Shown: piece after piece, positions 34,374 through 44,924 of the stretch
Layout of the letters: the number at the start of each line of letters is the position of its first letter
Numbering within the stretch: position 1 is the stretch's first letter
DNA from: Costus lasius
Taxonomy: Eukaryota > Streptophyta > Magnoliopsida > Zingiberales > Costaceae
Length of the DNA stretch: 64,000 nt
Reading direction: 5' to 3'
Assembly (NCBI GenBank): GCA_027563935.2
Contig: CM050449.1
Span: 71,018,556 to 71,082,555, forward strand
The notes under the pieces: generated by a model
What the model saw: only the letters and a program-made list of their open reading frames with translations
Told to the model about the DNA's origin: nothing
The model's database searches: none
Made by a program: the position numbers and the translations under genes

Positions 34374-36665
34374 ATGGCTGAGCAAAGATCACTAAGGGAC
34401 TATGCAGCCCGTAATCCTCAAGGGATACAGTTTAGCATTACTAAACCTGCAATTGAGAGCACCAACTTTGAGATTAATCCTGCCCTCTTGGCTATGATTC
34501 AGCAGAATCAGTTTGGAGGATCATCAATCGAAGATCCTTATTTACACTTATATATTTTTCTTGGATATTGCAATACCATAAAAATTCATGGAGTTTCTGA
34601 TGATGCACTAAAACTGATATTATTCCCTTTTTCTCTCAGGGATCAAGCACAATCTTGGTTGCATTCTCGTCGGCCCAACACCTTCATAACATGGGAACAA
34701 TTATCAAAAGCTTTTCTGATGAAATATTTTCCACCGAGCAAGACTATCCAATTGAGGAAGCGAATCACGGACTTTCAACAGAAGAGCGAAGAATCACTCA
34801 GCGATGCATGGGAGAGATTCAATGATCTACAATGGAAGTGTCCTAACCATGGCTTCAAAAATGATTTTCTAATTCAGACATTTTACTCTAGCTTATTTTA
34901 TAATACCCGTCTAATTATTGATGCTGTCGCAGGGGGAGCCTTGATGAGTAGAACATTAGACGATGCTTTCAAGTTGCTTGAGGAGATGTCCTTGAATCAT
35001 AGCCAATGGGCTCCAGATGAAGGAATGTTATATTGTCGTCAACTTGGTAAGAATGAGAATGAAGATCAGGAACCCTTGACTGAAGAGGTTAGTAAACCCA
35101 TGCTAGAGAAGTTTTTAGATAACCATATTCAATCGTTGCAAATTCAAAACACAAAAAAATTTGAGGATCTCGAAGAAACTGTTAGACATCTTGCTTCTCA
35201 ATTAGAATCCTTAGTGGCATACAATAAAATTCAAGAAGAACAAATATCTAGATTAAGCTCTGGGGAACATTGCAATGTTATTACCACTAGAAGTGGGAGA
35301 CAATTAGGAGAACTTAAGGAGAAAGAGTCTATTAATGATCATGAAGAGGAATTAGAATTAGAAAAATCTTCTGAACATGAACAAACCCTACCCAGTTTAA
35401 CACCTCAAAAGGAAAGTAAACCAAAAAGGGATGTGCCATGTAAAGAAGATGATTCTAAAACTAATCTACCTCCTCCTTATAGACCACCAGTACCTTTTCC
35501 CCAAAGGTTAGTGCAGGAAAAGTTAGATAAGCAATTTGGAAAGTTTCTTGATGTTTTGAAAAAGCTTTACATTAACATACCATTTACTGAAGCTTTATCT
35601 CAAATGCCTATATATGCTAAATTTTTGAAAGAAATTTTGTCTAACAAAAGAAAGATAGAGAATTATGGTACTGTGGCTTTAACTGAGGAATGTAGTACCA
35701 TTATTCAAAACAGGTTGCCACCAAAATTGAATGACCCAGGTAGCTTTTCTATCCCATGTTTTATTGGTAGTATGGCTTTTGACCGAGCCTTATGTGATAT
35801 AGGGGCTAGTGTAAGTCTCATGCCTTTATCTGTGGGCAGAAAGTTGGACATGGGAGCTCCTAAGCTGACTGCGATTTTTTTGCAACTCATCGATCGATCA
35901 GTAAAATATCCAGTAGGTATTCTAGAGGATGTTCCTATTCAAGTTGGTAAGTACTTCATACCTGCTGATTTTTTGGTACTTGAAATGCAAGAGGATGCCA
36001 AGATTCCTATTATTTTGGGTAGGCCATTTTTAGCCACTACTGGAGCCCTATTTGATGTACAGAACGGTAAACTTTCTTTAAGAATTGGTAATGATAAGAT
36101 TGAGTTTGATTTGAATAATTCATTGAAAAAACCTGCATATGTCAGTTCTTGTTGCACTATTCATGCCATTGATGACACGATTTATGATGTTAGTTGTTTG
36201 TTTGATGATTCTTATGCTGACTTTTCATTCTCTAATTCTTTTTCTGATACCTTGAAAAATTCTTTTGAAAAAATTGATAATTCCGTTTTTGAGAATGATT
36301 TTTATGAATTCGATGATGAAAAACATGATATTTTAGATTGTGCTACCTTTGATAATGAAAGTGAAAAGATCCCTAAAGTTGAGTTGAAAGATTTACCTGA
36401 TAATCTTAGATATGAATTTCTTGGTCCTAACCCCACCTACATTGTGATTGTGGATGCTAAATTAGATGCCAGGGAAACTGATCTACTCTTGAAGGAGCTA
36501 AGAATTCATAGAAAAGTAATTGGGTATTCCATTGATGACTTAAAAGGGATTAATTCTTCTTTTTGTATGCACAGGATTCACATGGAGGATGAGCACAAAC
36601 CACATGTAGATTTTCAGAGAAGGCTCAACCCGTCTATGAAGGAAGTGGTGAAAAGGAAGTACTAA
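34374..36665 (+). CDS. Gypsy Gag-protease frame with start of pol
   Basis: The frame is open upstream from 34293, but MAEQRSLRDYAARNPQG at 34374 matches the Gag start of the minus-strand family, so I prefer that ATG (about 763 residues). The Gag capsid region includes FLGYCNTIKIHGVSDDALKL, DQAQSWLHSRRPNTFITWEQ and FPPSKTIQLRKRITDFQQKS, the Retrotrans_gag pattern. I see no zinc knuckle in this copy, although unit 2 of the minus-strand family has one. The linker TNLPPPYRPPVPFPQRL is shared. Protease has FDRALCDIGASVSLMPLS and IILGRPFLATTGALFDVQNG. The frame then enters the RT N-terminal part (HRIHMEDEHKPH) and stops at 36665 after VVKRKY, where a frameshift separates it from the rest of pol. 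Particle formation may have been possible from this frame. Confidence 0.85.
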   Translation: MAEQRSLRDYAARNPQGIQFSITKPAIESTNFEINPALLAMIQQNQFGGSSIEDPYLHLYIFLGYCNTIKIHGVSDDALKLILFPFSLRDQAQSWLHSRRPNTFITWEQLSKAFLMKYFPPSKTIQLRKRITDFQQKSEESLSDAWERFNDLQWKCPNHGFKNDFLIQTFYSSLFYNTRLIIDAVAGGALMSRTLDDAFKLLEEMSLNHSQWAPDEGMLYCRQLGKNENEDQEPLTEEVSKPMLEKFLDNHIQSLQIQNTKKFEDLEETVRHLASQLESLVAYNKIQEEQISRLSSGEHCNVITTRSGRQLGELKEKESINDHEEELELEKSSEHEQTLPSLTPQKESKPKRDVPCKEDDSKTNLPPPYRPPVPFPQRLVQEKLDKQFGKFLDVLKKLYINIPFTEALSQMPIYAKFLKEILSNKRKIENYGTVALTEECSTIIQNRLPPKLNDPGSFSIPCFIGSMAFDRALCDIGASVSLMPLSVGRKLDMGAPKLTAIFLQLIDRSVKYPVGILEDVPIQVGKYFIPADFLVLEMQEDAKIPIILGRPFLATTGALFDVQNGKLSLRIGNDKIEFDLNNSLKKPAYVSSCCTIHAIDDTIYDVSCLFDDSYADFSFSNSFSDTLKNSFEKIDNSVFENDFYEFDDEKHDILDCATFDNESEKIPKVELKDLPDNLRYEFLGPNPTYIVIVDAKLDARETDLLLKELRIHRKVIGYSIDDLKGINSSFCMHRIHMEDEHKPHVDFQRRLNPSMKEVVKRKY

Positions 36666-37877
36666 AATTGCTAGATGCAAGTATTATCTACCCTATCTCA
36701 TATAGTAAGTGGGTGAGTCCTGTACACTGTGTTCGAAAGAAGGGAGGTGTCACTGTAATGAAAAATAAGGATAATGAATTGATACCTGTTAGAAATGTCA
36801 CTAGTTGGCGTATGTGTATTGATTATAGAAAATTAAATGTTGCCACTAGGAAAGATCATTTTCCTTTACCCTTCATTGATCAACTGGTGGAAAGACTTGC
36901 CAACCACTCTTACTTTTGTTTTCTTGATGGGTATTCCGAATTTTTTCAGATTCCTATTCATCCTGACGATCAGGATAAAACCACTTTTACATGTCCATAT
37001 GGTACTTTTGCTTATAGAAGAATGTCCTTTGGTTTATGCAATGCACCTGCAACTTTTCAAAGGTGTATGATGGCAATTTTTTCTGAATTTATTTAAGATT
37101 TGATGGATGTTTTTATGGATGATTTTTCTGTCTATGGTTTCACTTTTGATGACTGCTTAGCTAATCTCTCTAGAGTCTTGCAGAGGTGTGAAGAGACTAA
37201 CCTTGTCTTGAATTGGGAAAAGTGTCACTTTATGGTTAGACAGGGGATAGTTTTAGGCCATCTTGTTTTAGAAAGAGGGATTGAAGTGGACAAAGCCAAA
37301 ATAGAAGTGATTGAGAAGCTAGCACCACCACCACTGTCAAGGAGATTAGGAGTTTTTTGGGACATGTAGGGTTTTACAGGAGATTCATTAGGGACTTCTC
37401 TAAACTTTCAAAACCTTTAACTAATTTACTTTGTAAAGACGCCAAATTCTACTTTGATGAGAAATGTCTATTTGCTTTTCAGGAGTTAAAGAAAGCTTTG
37501 GTTTTAGCACCTATCATTCAACCCCCAGATTGGGACTTACCTTTTGAACTCATGTACGACGCCAGAGATTATGCAGTGGGAGCAGTCTTGGGACAGAGAA
37601 AAGATAAGAAACCTCATGTTATCCACTATGCCAGTAAGACTCTGGATGAGACACAGAAAAATTACACCACCACCAAGAAAGAATTATTCGCCATAGTATT
37701 TGCTTTTGATAAATTTAGGTCATACTTAATTAACTCCAAGGTGGTAGTGTACACTGACCATGCAGCTGTGAAATACTTAATGCAGAAAAAAGACAGCAAA
37801 CCGCGATTACTCAGATGGATTTTACTTCTACAAGAATTTGATTTGGAAATTAAAGACAAAAAACAGGATGGATGACT
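36640..37877 (+). pseudogene. Gypsy RT and RNase H, frameshifted and truncated
   Basis: RT begins in another frame with LLDASIIYPISYSKWVSPVH, then WRMCIDYRKLN, KDHFPLPFIDQ and YRRMSFGLCNAPATFQRC. An in-frame TAA at 37094 sits where a Glu is expected, just before the active site FMDDFSVYGF (about 37111). A further frameshift lies near 37345, and RNase H continues at 37357-37875 ([44 protein letters not shown]), with its Asp, Glu and Asp in place. The coding sequence stops at 37877, before the rest of RNase H and integrase. Confidence 0.87.
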
Positions 37878-37985
37878 AAACCCACTGATCCAGCCTCTGG
37901 CGCAGCGGAAGCTAAATGGGTCATACTAGAGACATTGGAACTGACTAAACATCAGTTATCCTTGGTCTTAGTGCAAGTGGGAGAT
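37878..37985 (+). repeat. 108-bp Copia pol tail and polypurine tract (left copy)
   Basis: It starts AAACCCACTGATCCAGCC and ends GCAAGTGGGAGAT. It is the same as 44817-44924. The CTGATCCAGCCTCTGGCGCAGCGG part corresponds to the end of the Copia coding region (family B reads ...DPLTKPLAQQ here). It begins exactly where Gypsy RNase H stops. Confidence 0.9.
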
Positions 37986-40201
37986 TGTTGGTGTATATGC
38001 CCTAAAGACCAATGTATGGACATGGTCAGGCATTGTTTGAATGTACTTTGATAGAACTATTACTCTTTATATAGGCATGGTCGTTATTATGCAGACTTCT
38101 CTACCTGCGTTGATGTATTGAGTTGCATAAATAATGTCCCAGGAGTTTGGATTGGATCCATTCTCATAAGATATCCCCAGACAAGGTACCTTAGCAGATA
38201 TGGGACAGCTTTGGTACATGTGAGACTGGTGTATGGGCTGGTTAGGTGCGGGGCACAGTAACGCAGACATACAAGTGCATTGGATGCACTGGAGTGATCC
38301 ACCGTGAGGATTGACTTGTCTAGTCAACAAGTCAATCTCACATGCAAGAGGTTTGCATTGATCCTTAGACTTGAGGTATTCATGTCTAGACTTGATGAAG
38401 GGTATGCTTTAATACAGTCTTACGTCTCTCCGTAATTGGGAGATCAAAACGACTGTCATTGGGCATGTCATTAGTCACGTAGAGACATGGATGACCAATA
38501 GTAGGATTTGCCCCTTCCTTCCGAGGAAGCATGATATCCACCTCGGGGCGCCCCACCTTATTGGTGCATGACAGGAAAGTGTGGCCACACTTGTTGAGTC
38601 ATGACCAATGCATTGGATAATAAACTTGAGACTAATCCAATGGTAGGATATCAGCTTAGGCAAAGGGATCTGTAATGCAATGGGAATCCTCGTTGCTTGT
38701 TAAGAGTTGTTGCCATAATGACTTAAGTCCTATGACATGGGTAGTAGTGATGTGTTGCTAGATACCCCTCACTACTTATGATGTTTACATCATTGCCATC
38801 GTCATATGGATCCTATGGGGTCACACGCAATAGACTCTTGACGTTGCTTTAATCAGAAGCCTTAGGATCAAGTTATTGGATAACTTGGATCCATTTGGAA
38901 GATTTCATCAGTGCCAATGGGCCTGATGAGATGGAAGAAAGTTATTGGAGCCAAACTTTATTTTTTGGCAGGTTGACCCGAAATTGACCTAGATTGGTCA
39001 CATTTGGATTAGGGTTGCATTGGATTGGATCCAATGGCTTAATCAACCCATGCCATGAAGTTTGGGCTAGCTCATTATCCAATGAGGCCCAATAATTAGT
39101 TGTCATGAAGAGGAATTGGCTTAAAAGGGTATAATGGGGAGAAATCTCACCCCATTGGCGCCTAGGGGCATAATGGGGTGAGGGAGGCGCCTTTGCTTCA
39201 TTATGGAAGTAAAGGGCGCTTAGCCCTTCTTCCTTGGATGGAATACTTGCCTCTAAGGTAAGTCTTGGGGCTGATATGGCTTGAGAACTTTTATGGGAAG
39301 TTCCTAGGCGCATATGGACATAGGGAAGAGGTATATGGTAATGTCTTGGAGACTTACCTTACCTCAAACCCTAGTTTCTCCCAAAAACCTTACCCTAGCC
39401 GAAACTCCTCATGCATGTTGTGCCTAGCCACTTAGCCTTTGATGGTAAGAATGCATTTGAGGCATGTCTTGGGCTGATATAGTGTTTAGACTTTTATGGA
39501 TAGGTTGAATGAGGTTTATGGTAAAGTCTTGGAGACTTTCCTTACTTCAAGACACCTCATCCTAGCCATACACTTGGCATGATCCTAGCCCTTGCTCAAA
39601 CCGCCTCTAGTCCTATTTATTGGACCCATTGTCGCCCTCTCTTTATGATGAATTCTTGGAGACGTGAACAATCATAGAGGGGCGAAAGCAAGGGCAAAGG
39701 GCGACAACATCAGAGTGGCGCAACCCTTCTTCCAACAAGTGACCGCAAGTCTTCTCCTTCCTCTCCTCTTGGCGAGACTTGGAGAAGGACTTGGTGGCGC
39801 AATCAACCCCTAATCTTCCTCAAGGCCGAAACTCATCTTCTCCCTCTTCTCTTGGAGTGAAGAGGATAAGGAGTTGGCGGCATCTTCCTTGCACTTGGCG
39901 CATGAACCTTGGAGGTGGCGCAAGAGGAGTGAAGGAACTCTAAGGCTCGATTCTCTTCCCGAGGCTAGCACCGAGCGTGGAAGGGAGCAACGATCAAGGA
40001 GTCGACGCGTGGATACTTGTAGAGGGCGAACACTTGGGCGCCTTCAACATCTAAACAAGCAAAAGAGGTACAGCTCTAACACATCCTTGTGTCTTCCCTC
40101 TCGCATGGATCCTTGGGAAAGGAATGTGTTTCGGGGGTAATGCTTCTTCCGCTGCGTCCTGGGACTGCAAAATTTTAAATTACACCCGGCATTCCCCAAC
40201 A
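37986..40201 (+). repeat. Copia family C LTR, left copy (2216 bp)
   Basis: It runs from TGTTGGTGTATATGCC to CATTCCCCAACA, with perfect 6-base end symmetry (TGTTGG and CCAACA). A CTTTATATAGGCATGG motif near 38059 resembles the TATAAAGGCATGG of family B at a similar place. The box shared with family B lies at 38748-38773. Confidence 0.93.
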
Positions 40202-40202
40202 G

Positions 40203-40213
40203 TGGTATCAGAG
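40203..40213 (+). other. Primer-binding site of Copia C
   Basis: TGGTATCAGAG starts one base after the LTR end, again the initiator tRNA-Met type. Confidence 0.9.
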
Positions 40214-41720
40214 GTACTTGCGAGAAACACAAGGTGTACGTTTGCTTGTGTGAAAAATTTTTGAAAATTTTTCTTCTATCCATGCGCGTTTCACGTAGAA
40301 AGCGTTTTCATGCAATCTTCTCTTCTCAACTCTATGGCCGAAACTTGGATTGTGTTTATGCTTGATTTAAGACCAAAGGCGCACGTAGGTTTTGTCAAGT
40401 AGGATGGGCATTGTGTCTTCGGACTGGCCGGGTCTCTTGATCTGACAAAACTGCCAGCCGATAGGGTCTATGAAATTATCATGGAACTTGATCTAAATTT
40501 TGGCATGAAATTGGTTAAGAGAGTGCCTTGGATGATATTGGCGCATAAGGTGCTAAAATATGATTTTTCCGGATTTTCAAATTTTACATGCGCCACTTGA
40601 TTGGGTTGATATGGTCATAGCGAGTGCCCTCCTGTGTTGTGATGTGGAAGCATGTTTCCACCTATGATGAATGCTTGTAAAATCTTTCTACCACCTGCGT
40701 GTGGTTCTCCCCCTTCTTGATGTAAAATTTTCATCTTTCCTTAGAATAGATGTAGAATTGTTTACATGAGATAGGTTAAGGTTCATCAAAGACAACAAGG
40801 AGCCTTCTTCAATTGGAGTCAGAAGTGGCGCCAGCTTTGGAAGCGTGGTGATGGACTTGCGACTGAAGGAAGGACACATGCTTTCGGCTTCTGGCATGGG
40901 CTGATTTGCTTCAGGGACTCGCAACCCTTGGATGCACAATAACATGTCACATTGCTCGTGACAAGTTATGTGTATGAAAAGGGCTATGACCATATCGACC
41001 AAAAATAGCATGCCTGTGATGGTTTATTATTTTGTCCATAGCATGCCTGTGATGTTTTTCCTTTGCTGCCATAACCATAGGAAAACTGCATGCTAGAAAA
41101 GAATAAAAACATGCATAAACTCTCAATACAATATCAAGTCGATAGCCTTCTAATGCGTAGCCCTCATCAAACTATCGATCGGTGGTGTTGTGAACTATTT
41201 CCCACCCTCGTGGGACACACCCACTTATCTTTAGAAGGTGTGTGGTGACAATGATATCCCAGTCCAGTTTTAACCTGGGCATGCCTTCGCAAGGAAATTT
41301 GTTGGCCCTGGGCATAACGGTTAGGACCAGACTTGACTAGTTTTTCATATGTCATTGACATAATGAATTACTAGAGGCAGCTGTTAAGAGGATAGGGTTT
41401 TGTGTTGTATCCAGCCCTCGCTGGACACAGGGCGCCTAATCTGTCTTAACTAAGAGGAATTGTGCATGGCACAATTGGCTGGCATGCCTACCTAAGGAAG
41501 CATGAGACTCTCTGTGCATCTCAACTCACCCTCGTGAGTCGCGGAGACCTTATGTGAAATTAGGATCCTACTCACTTATTTCCATGTTGAGTTAGAGAGT
41601 TCTCAACTTGTATAGAAAATAGTGGGAGCATAGCATTTACTTTAAAGTCCTTGTTAAATGCTTTATCATAGTACTTATTTTACTTATTTGCTTATTGTAG
41701 AAGGCATCTCCTGATCTAAG
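40214..41720 (+). other. 5' leader of Copia C with hairpins
   Basis: The leader is about 1.5 kb, non-coding, and holds three hairpins with a constant CCTC loop: CCCAC-CCTC-GTGGG at 41201-41214, CCAGC-CCTC-GCTGG at 41411-41424 and CTCAC-CCTC-GTGAG at 41525-41538. Their flanks match those of HP1-HP3 of family B. The stretch ends with a CTTATTGTAGAAGGCATC segment before the Gag remnant. Confidence 0.78.
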
Positions 41721-41721
41721 A

Positions 41722-42264
41722 TTGAAACTTTATAAACATAAACTGGATGGGACAAATTGGACAAAATGGTTCAAGACTTTGTCCAAGATACTGGAACAAG
41801 AACATAAGGTGCATCTTCTTGAAAGACCTCCATCCCAGCCCAGTGTGTATTTCACTAATGACTGGGAGTGGAATGTCTATCTTGAACATTGTGAAGATAA
41901 TGAACAGTACACTGCTCTTGTCTTAGAGTGCATGACCCCGGAGGTCAAGGTTGAATGTGATGAGATGGGGATCTATGATCTAATCATACATCTCAAAGGT
42001 CTCTTCACACCATGCTCTATAGACAATGATCAGGAGAGTTCTGTTGGATCTTCAGAATGTGTGCCTGAATCTGAGAAAGACCATGGTTCTGTATCTTCGA
42101 AGCTAATACTTCGGAAGACTGGGAATGCATGGGTATTTCGAAGAGGATTGATGGCCAAGAAGAGCATGGCAAAGAAGAAGGGATGTAATCCATCCGCTTC
42201 AGGTATTGAGTTACCGAGGTCTTTTGTCTACTTCTCATTCATGGGTACTGGGTACCGTATGTGA
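41722..42264 (+). pseudogene. Copia C Gag remnant
   Basis: This 180-codon frame starts MKLYKHKLDGTNWTKWFKTL and follows the Gag pattern of the remnant at 49643 and of family B (hydrophobic and tryptophan spacing, then LECMTPEVKVECDEM). It diverges after about residue 100 and has no zinc knuckle. Without its C-terminal part it cannot act as a normal Gag. Confidence 0.7.
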
Positions 42265-44816
42265 GGCTCACATATGTTTTACATGTGCAGGAGCTCAAAA
42301 GAAGTAGGACGAAGAGGCTTGATGGGATTGACTCTCGGGTCAGGGACGGAGCATTGGATGCTGCTGTTGATATCATCTCACTGCCTTGAAGACTTTATAT
42401 AGAACTTTGCTATTATTGTATCAGCTTATGTATTAGAACATCATTCCTTTTGGAAAGGACTTTAGTTTGAAATAATAAATAATATTTTTCTTTAATCTGA
42501 GATGTTCTATTGACGTGATACAATTGACAATAGTTCTATATGTAACACAAGATCAGATCTAATGATTCAATAAAATTCCTCTTATAGCATTGTCTCTTGA
42601 ACCATAGAACAATGGTCACATCCAAAAGTCCATGGACTATTGGGATCATTATCCTTTCAGGATTATGATACATGTGAGCCTAGTTCAAAGGAACAATGTG
42701 ACAGATGCTGCCTTCACTAGAAAGGATAAGTGACTTGTTGGATCTATGACACAGCAATGTGAGTGGACCCATGTAAACAAGCACTAAAAGGAGTTTTATA
42801 TATACTTCATTAGGTATGGGTATGCCTCACGCAACCCAAGAACTTTGGAAAAATCCAAGAAGTTCATAAATGAAGTATTGAGTCAAATTGAAGGATCTAT
42901 CAAAGCACCTTGATTGGATCAAGATGATTAAGTGGAGAATTTGATGACTGTCCTAAGAAGTGTGGAGTTATCTCACAGCCTTCTTAGCTCACCACTGTGT
43001 GGTGAATTTCAAAGAAAGAAAAGGAACACATTGGATGTGGTTCCATCTTTGAGTAGTCATGCAAATATACTACTATGATGCCATGCAAACAGAAGTACTG
43101 CTACTCCATAAGAAAATGTCTAAGTTAGCTTTTGAGTTAAGAACTGCAAATATCCCATTTCTTCAATAGAATTGGGAATGTAATGTGCAGTGATTCAAAA
43201 AGTATGTGTTTGTGGTGCACTATAGAGTGCTAATTCTATCCCAAGGAGAACAAAATATTTGTTGCTCAAACTGCTGTCTCTCTTGAGAAAGTATTTCTTT
43301 TGAAAGAAGCTAGTGGGAGTAGATTTGATTTGGACAAGGTCTAGAATCAACTACAATATAATTAGACACACATGGAGAGCAAAATCTCACATACAGGTTG
43401 AAAGTCAACCTGAGGTTCAAGTAACACAGGAATAACATAAGTCTGGACCAATTCGATATGCTGGGCATGACGAATTTTCATCAAGCATGAACCTATGACT
43501 TATGAGGAAATAGAAGCAGTCGGTGGACCAGATTCCAAGAAATGGCTAAGGGCCATGATAACCATAATGGACCCAAAAAGGGGTAATTCCCACAGGCTAT
43601 AAATAAATCTTCTAGGAAGATAGACATGGAAGGTAACACTGTTACTTTAGAAGGCAAGCTAGTGAATAATGATTTCAGGCAAATCCACTGGGTGGATAAT
43701 GATGAAATTTTCACCAATAGCTGAGCTTTAAGTCCATTAGGGATCTGCTTGTTATAAATGCATGATCAATTATGGCATGTTGTTATGATAACTGCTTTTC
43801 TTGCATGGACATCTGAAAAAGATATCTATAGGGAAATAGCCAGAAGGTTCTCATATCAAGGCCATATAGATATGCATGATGCAAGCATGGTTGAAAAGCC
43901 TGTGTTTACAAGAAGATCAGTGGGAGCACCTTATTAATAATATTTCTTGTCTAGATGATTGATGATATTCTCCTCACGTGGAATAACATCTCAGCTCTTC
44001 ACATGGTGAAGAAAAGGTTTGATATGTATTTCGAGAAGAATGATCTAGGGAATGATGCCTACATCCTAGGCATGAGGATCTATAGAGATCCAAGAAAGTC
44101 ATTGCCCTTTAGTCAATCTATGTTCATCCAAGAGTTTCTGGAGAGGATTATATTGGATGATTCCAAATATTGATACCTTCCAGGAAGATATGGTCTAAAT
44201 CTCTCAAAGATGTTGTGTCCTATGGCACAGCTGGAGAGTATTAACATGGGTCCAAAGTCCTGATACATTGTATGTAGGATGGATCATGTTTTGAAGACCA
44301 TTTCTGGCAAATGCTTGGAGCATAGCCAGCAAGTTTCAATCATATCTTAGTGTTTAACACTAGATAGCTGTGAAAGCAATCCTTATACATATACTTGGGA
44401 AGTATAAAGGATTGGAGTCTAGTCTATGATAGACAGGAAAGAATTTTGTGTACTGGGGTACACTGACACTTCGTTCCAGTCTAGTGACTATTGATCACAG
44501 CCAGGATTTGCGCTTTGCCTTGTTATGGTGATTGTATGCTGAAAGAGCATTATGCAAACCAAAGTGGCGAAATTCTACAAATAAGGCTGAGTACATTGCA
44601 GCTTCTTGTGGCAGCCAAGGAAGCAGCTTCATTCATTTGAACATGATTTAGTTCCTGGTGCTTGATGGTGCAGTATAGTTCTTACTGGGGCCGTAAGCAT
44701 GTGTAAAGGAACTTAGCACTCAAGTATGTACTGCAGCGATATCATCTGATCTTAGAGATCATGGATAAAGATGATGATTCAAATTTGTTAAAATAAACAC
44801 AGATAGCAATATGGAA
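42265..44816 (+). pseudogene. Copia C pol, heavily decayed
   Basis: No frame longer than about 75 codons remains, but blocks are still readable by eye: a RYGYASRNPRTLEKSKKFINEV-like integrase segment near 42810-42880, an RT block at 43955-44173 (MIDDILLTWNNIS, with I for V of the YVDD motif, then KNDLGNDAYILGMRIYRD), and an RNase H echo with YTDTSFQS near 44460. The overall order and spacing of pol are kept, so this is point decay and small indels rather than one large deletion. The LTRs around it are far less diverged. Confidence 0.75.
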
Positions 44817-44924
44817 AAACCCACTGATCCAGCCTCTGGCGCAGCGGAAGCTAAATGGGTCATACTAGAGACATTGGAACTGACTAAACATCAGTTATCC
44901 TTGGTCTTAGTGCAAGTGGGAGAT
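44817..44924 (+). repeat. 108-bp Copia pol tail and polypurine tract (right copy)
   Basis: It is identical to 37878-37985. Here it is in its normal place, between decayed pol and the 3' LTR. Confidence 0.9.

Larger units (their letters stand above)
32447..37877 (+). mobile_element. Plus-strand Gypsy element, 3' truncated
   Basis: The 5' LTR is 32447-34132, followed by two primer-like sites, a Gag-protease frame and RT-RNase H fragments. Gag and protease are clearly related to the minus-strand array, and the LTRs share the TGATGACACC start and the TTACGG dyads. It is inserted into Gypsy LTR 3, and it ends abruptly inside RNase H at 37877, where Copia C sequence begins. Integrase and the 3' LTR are absent. 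Confidence 0.88.

Noticed and set aside
37986..38070. TATA-like CTTTATATAGG near the LTR start as a proven promoter
   Set aside because: It is only about 75 bp into the LTR and no transcript data are available; it is noted in the LTR entries but not called as a promoter.
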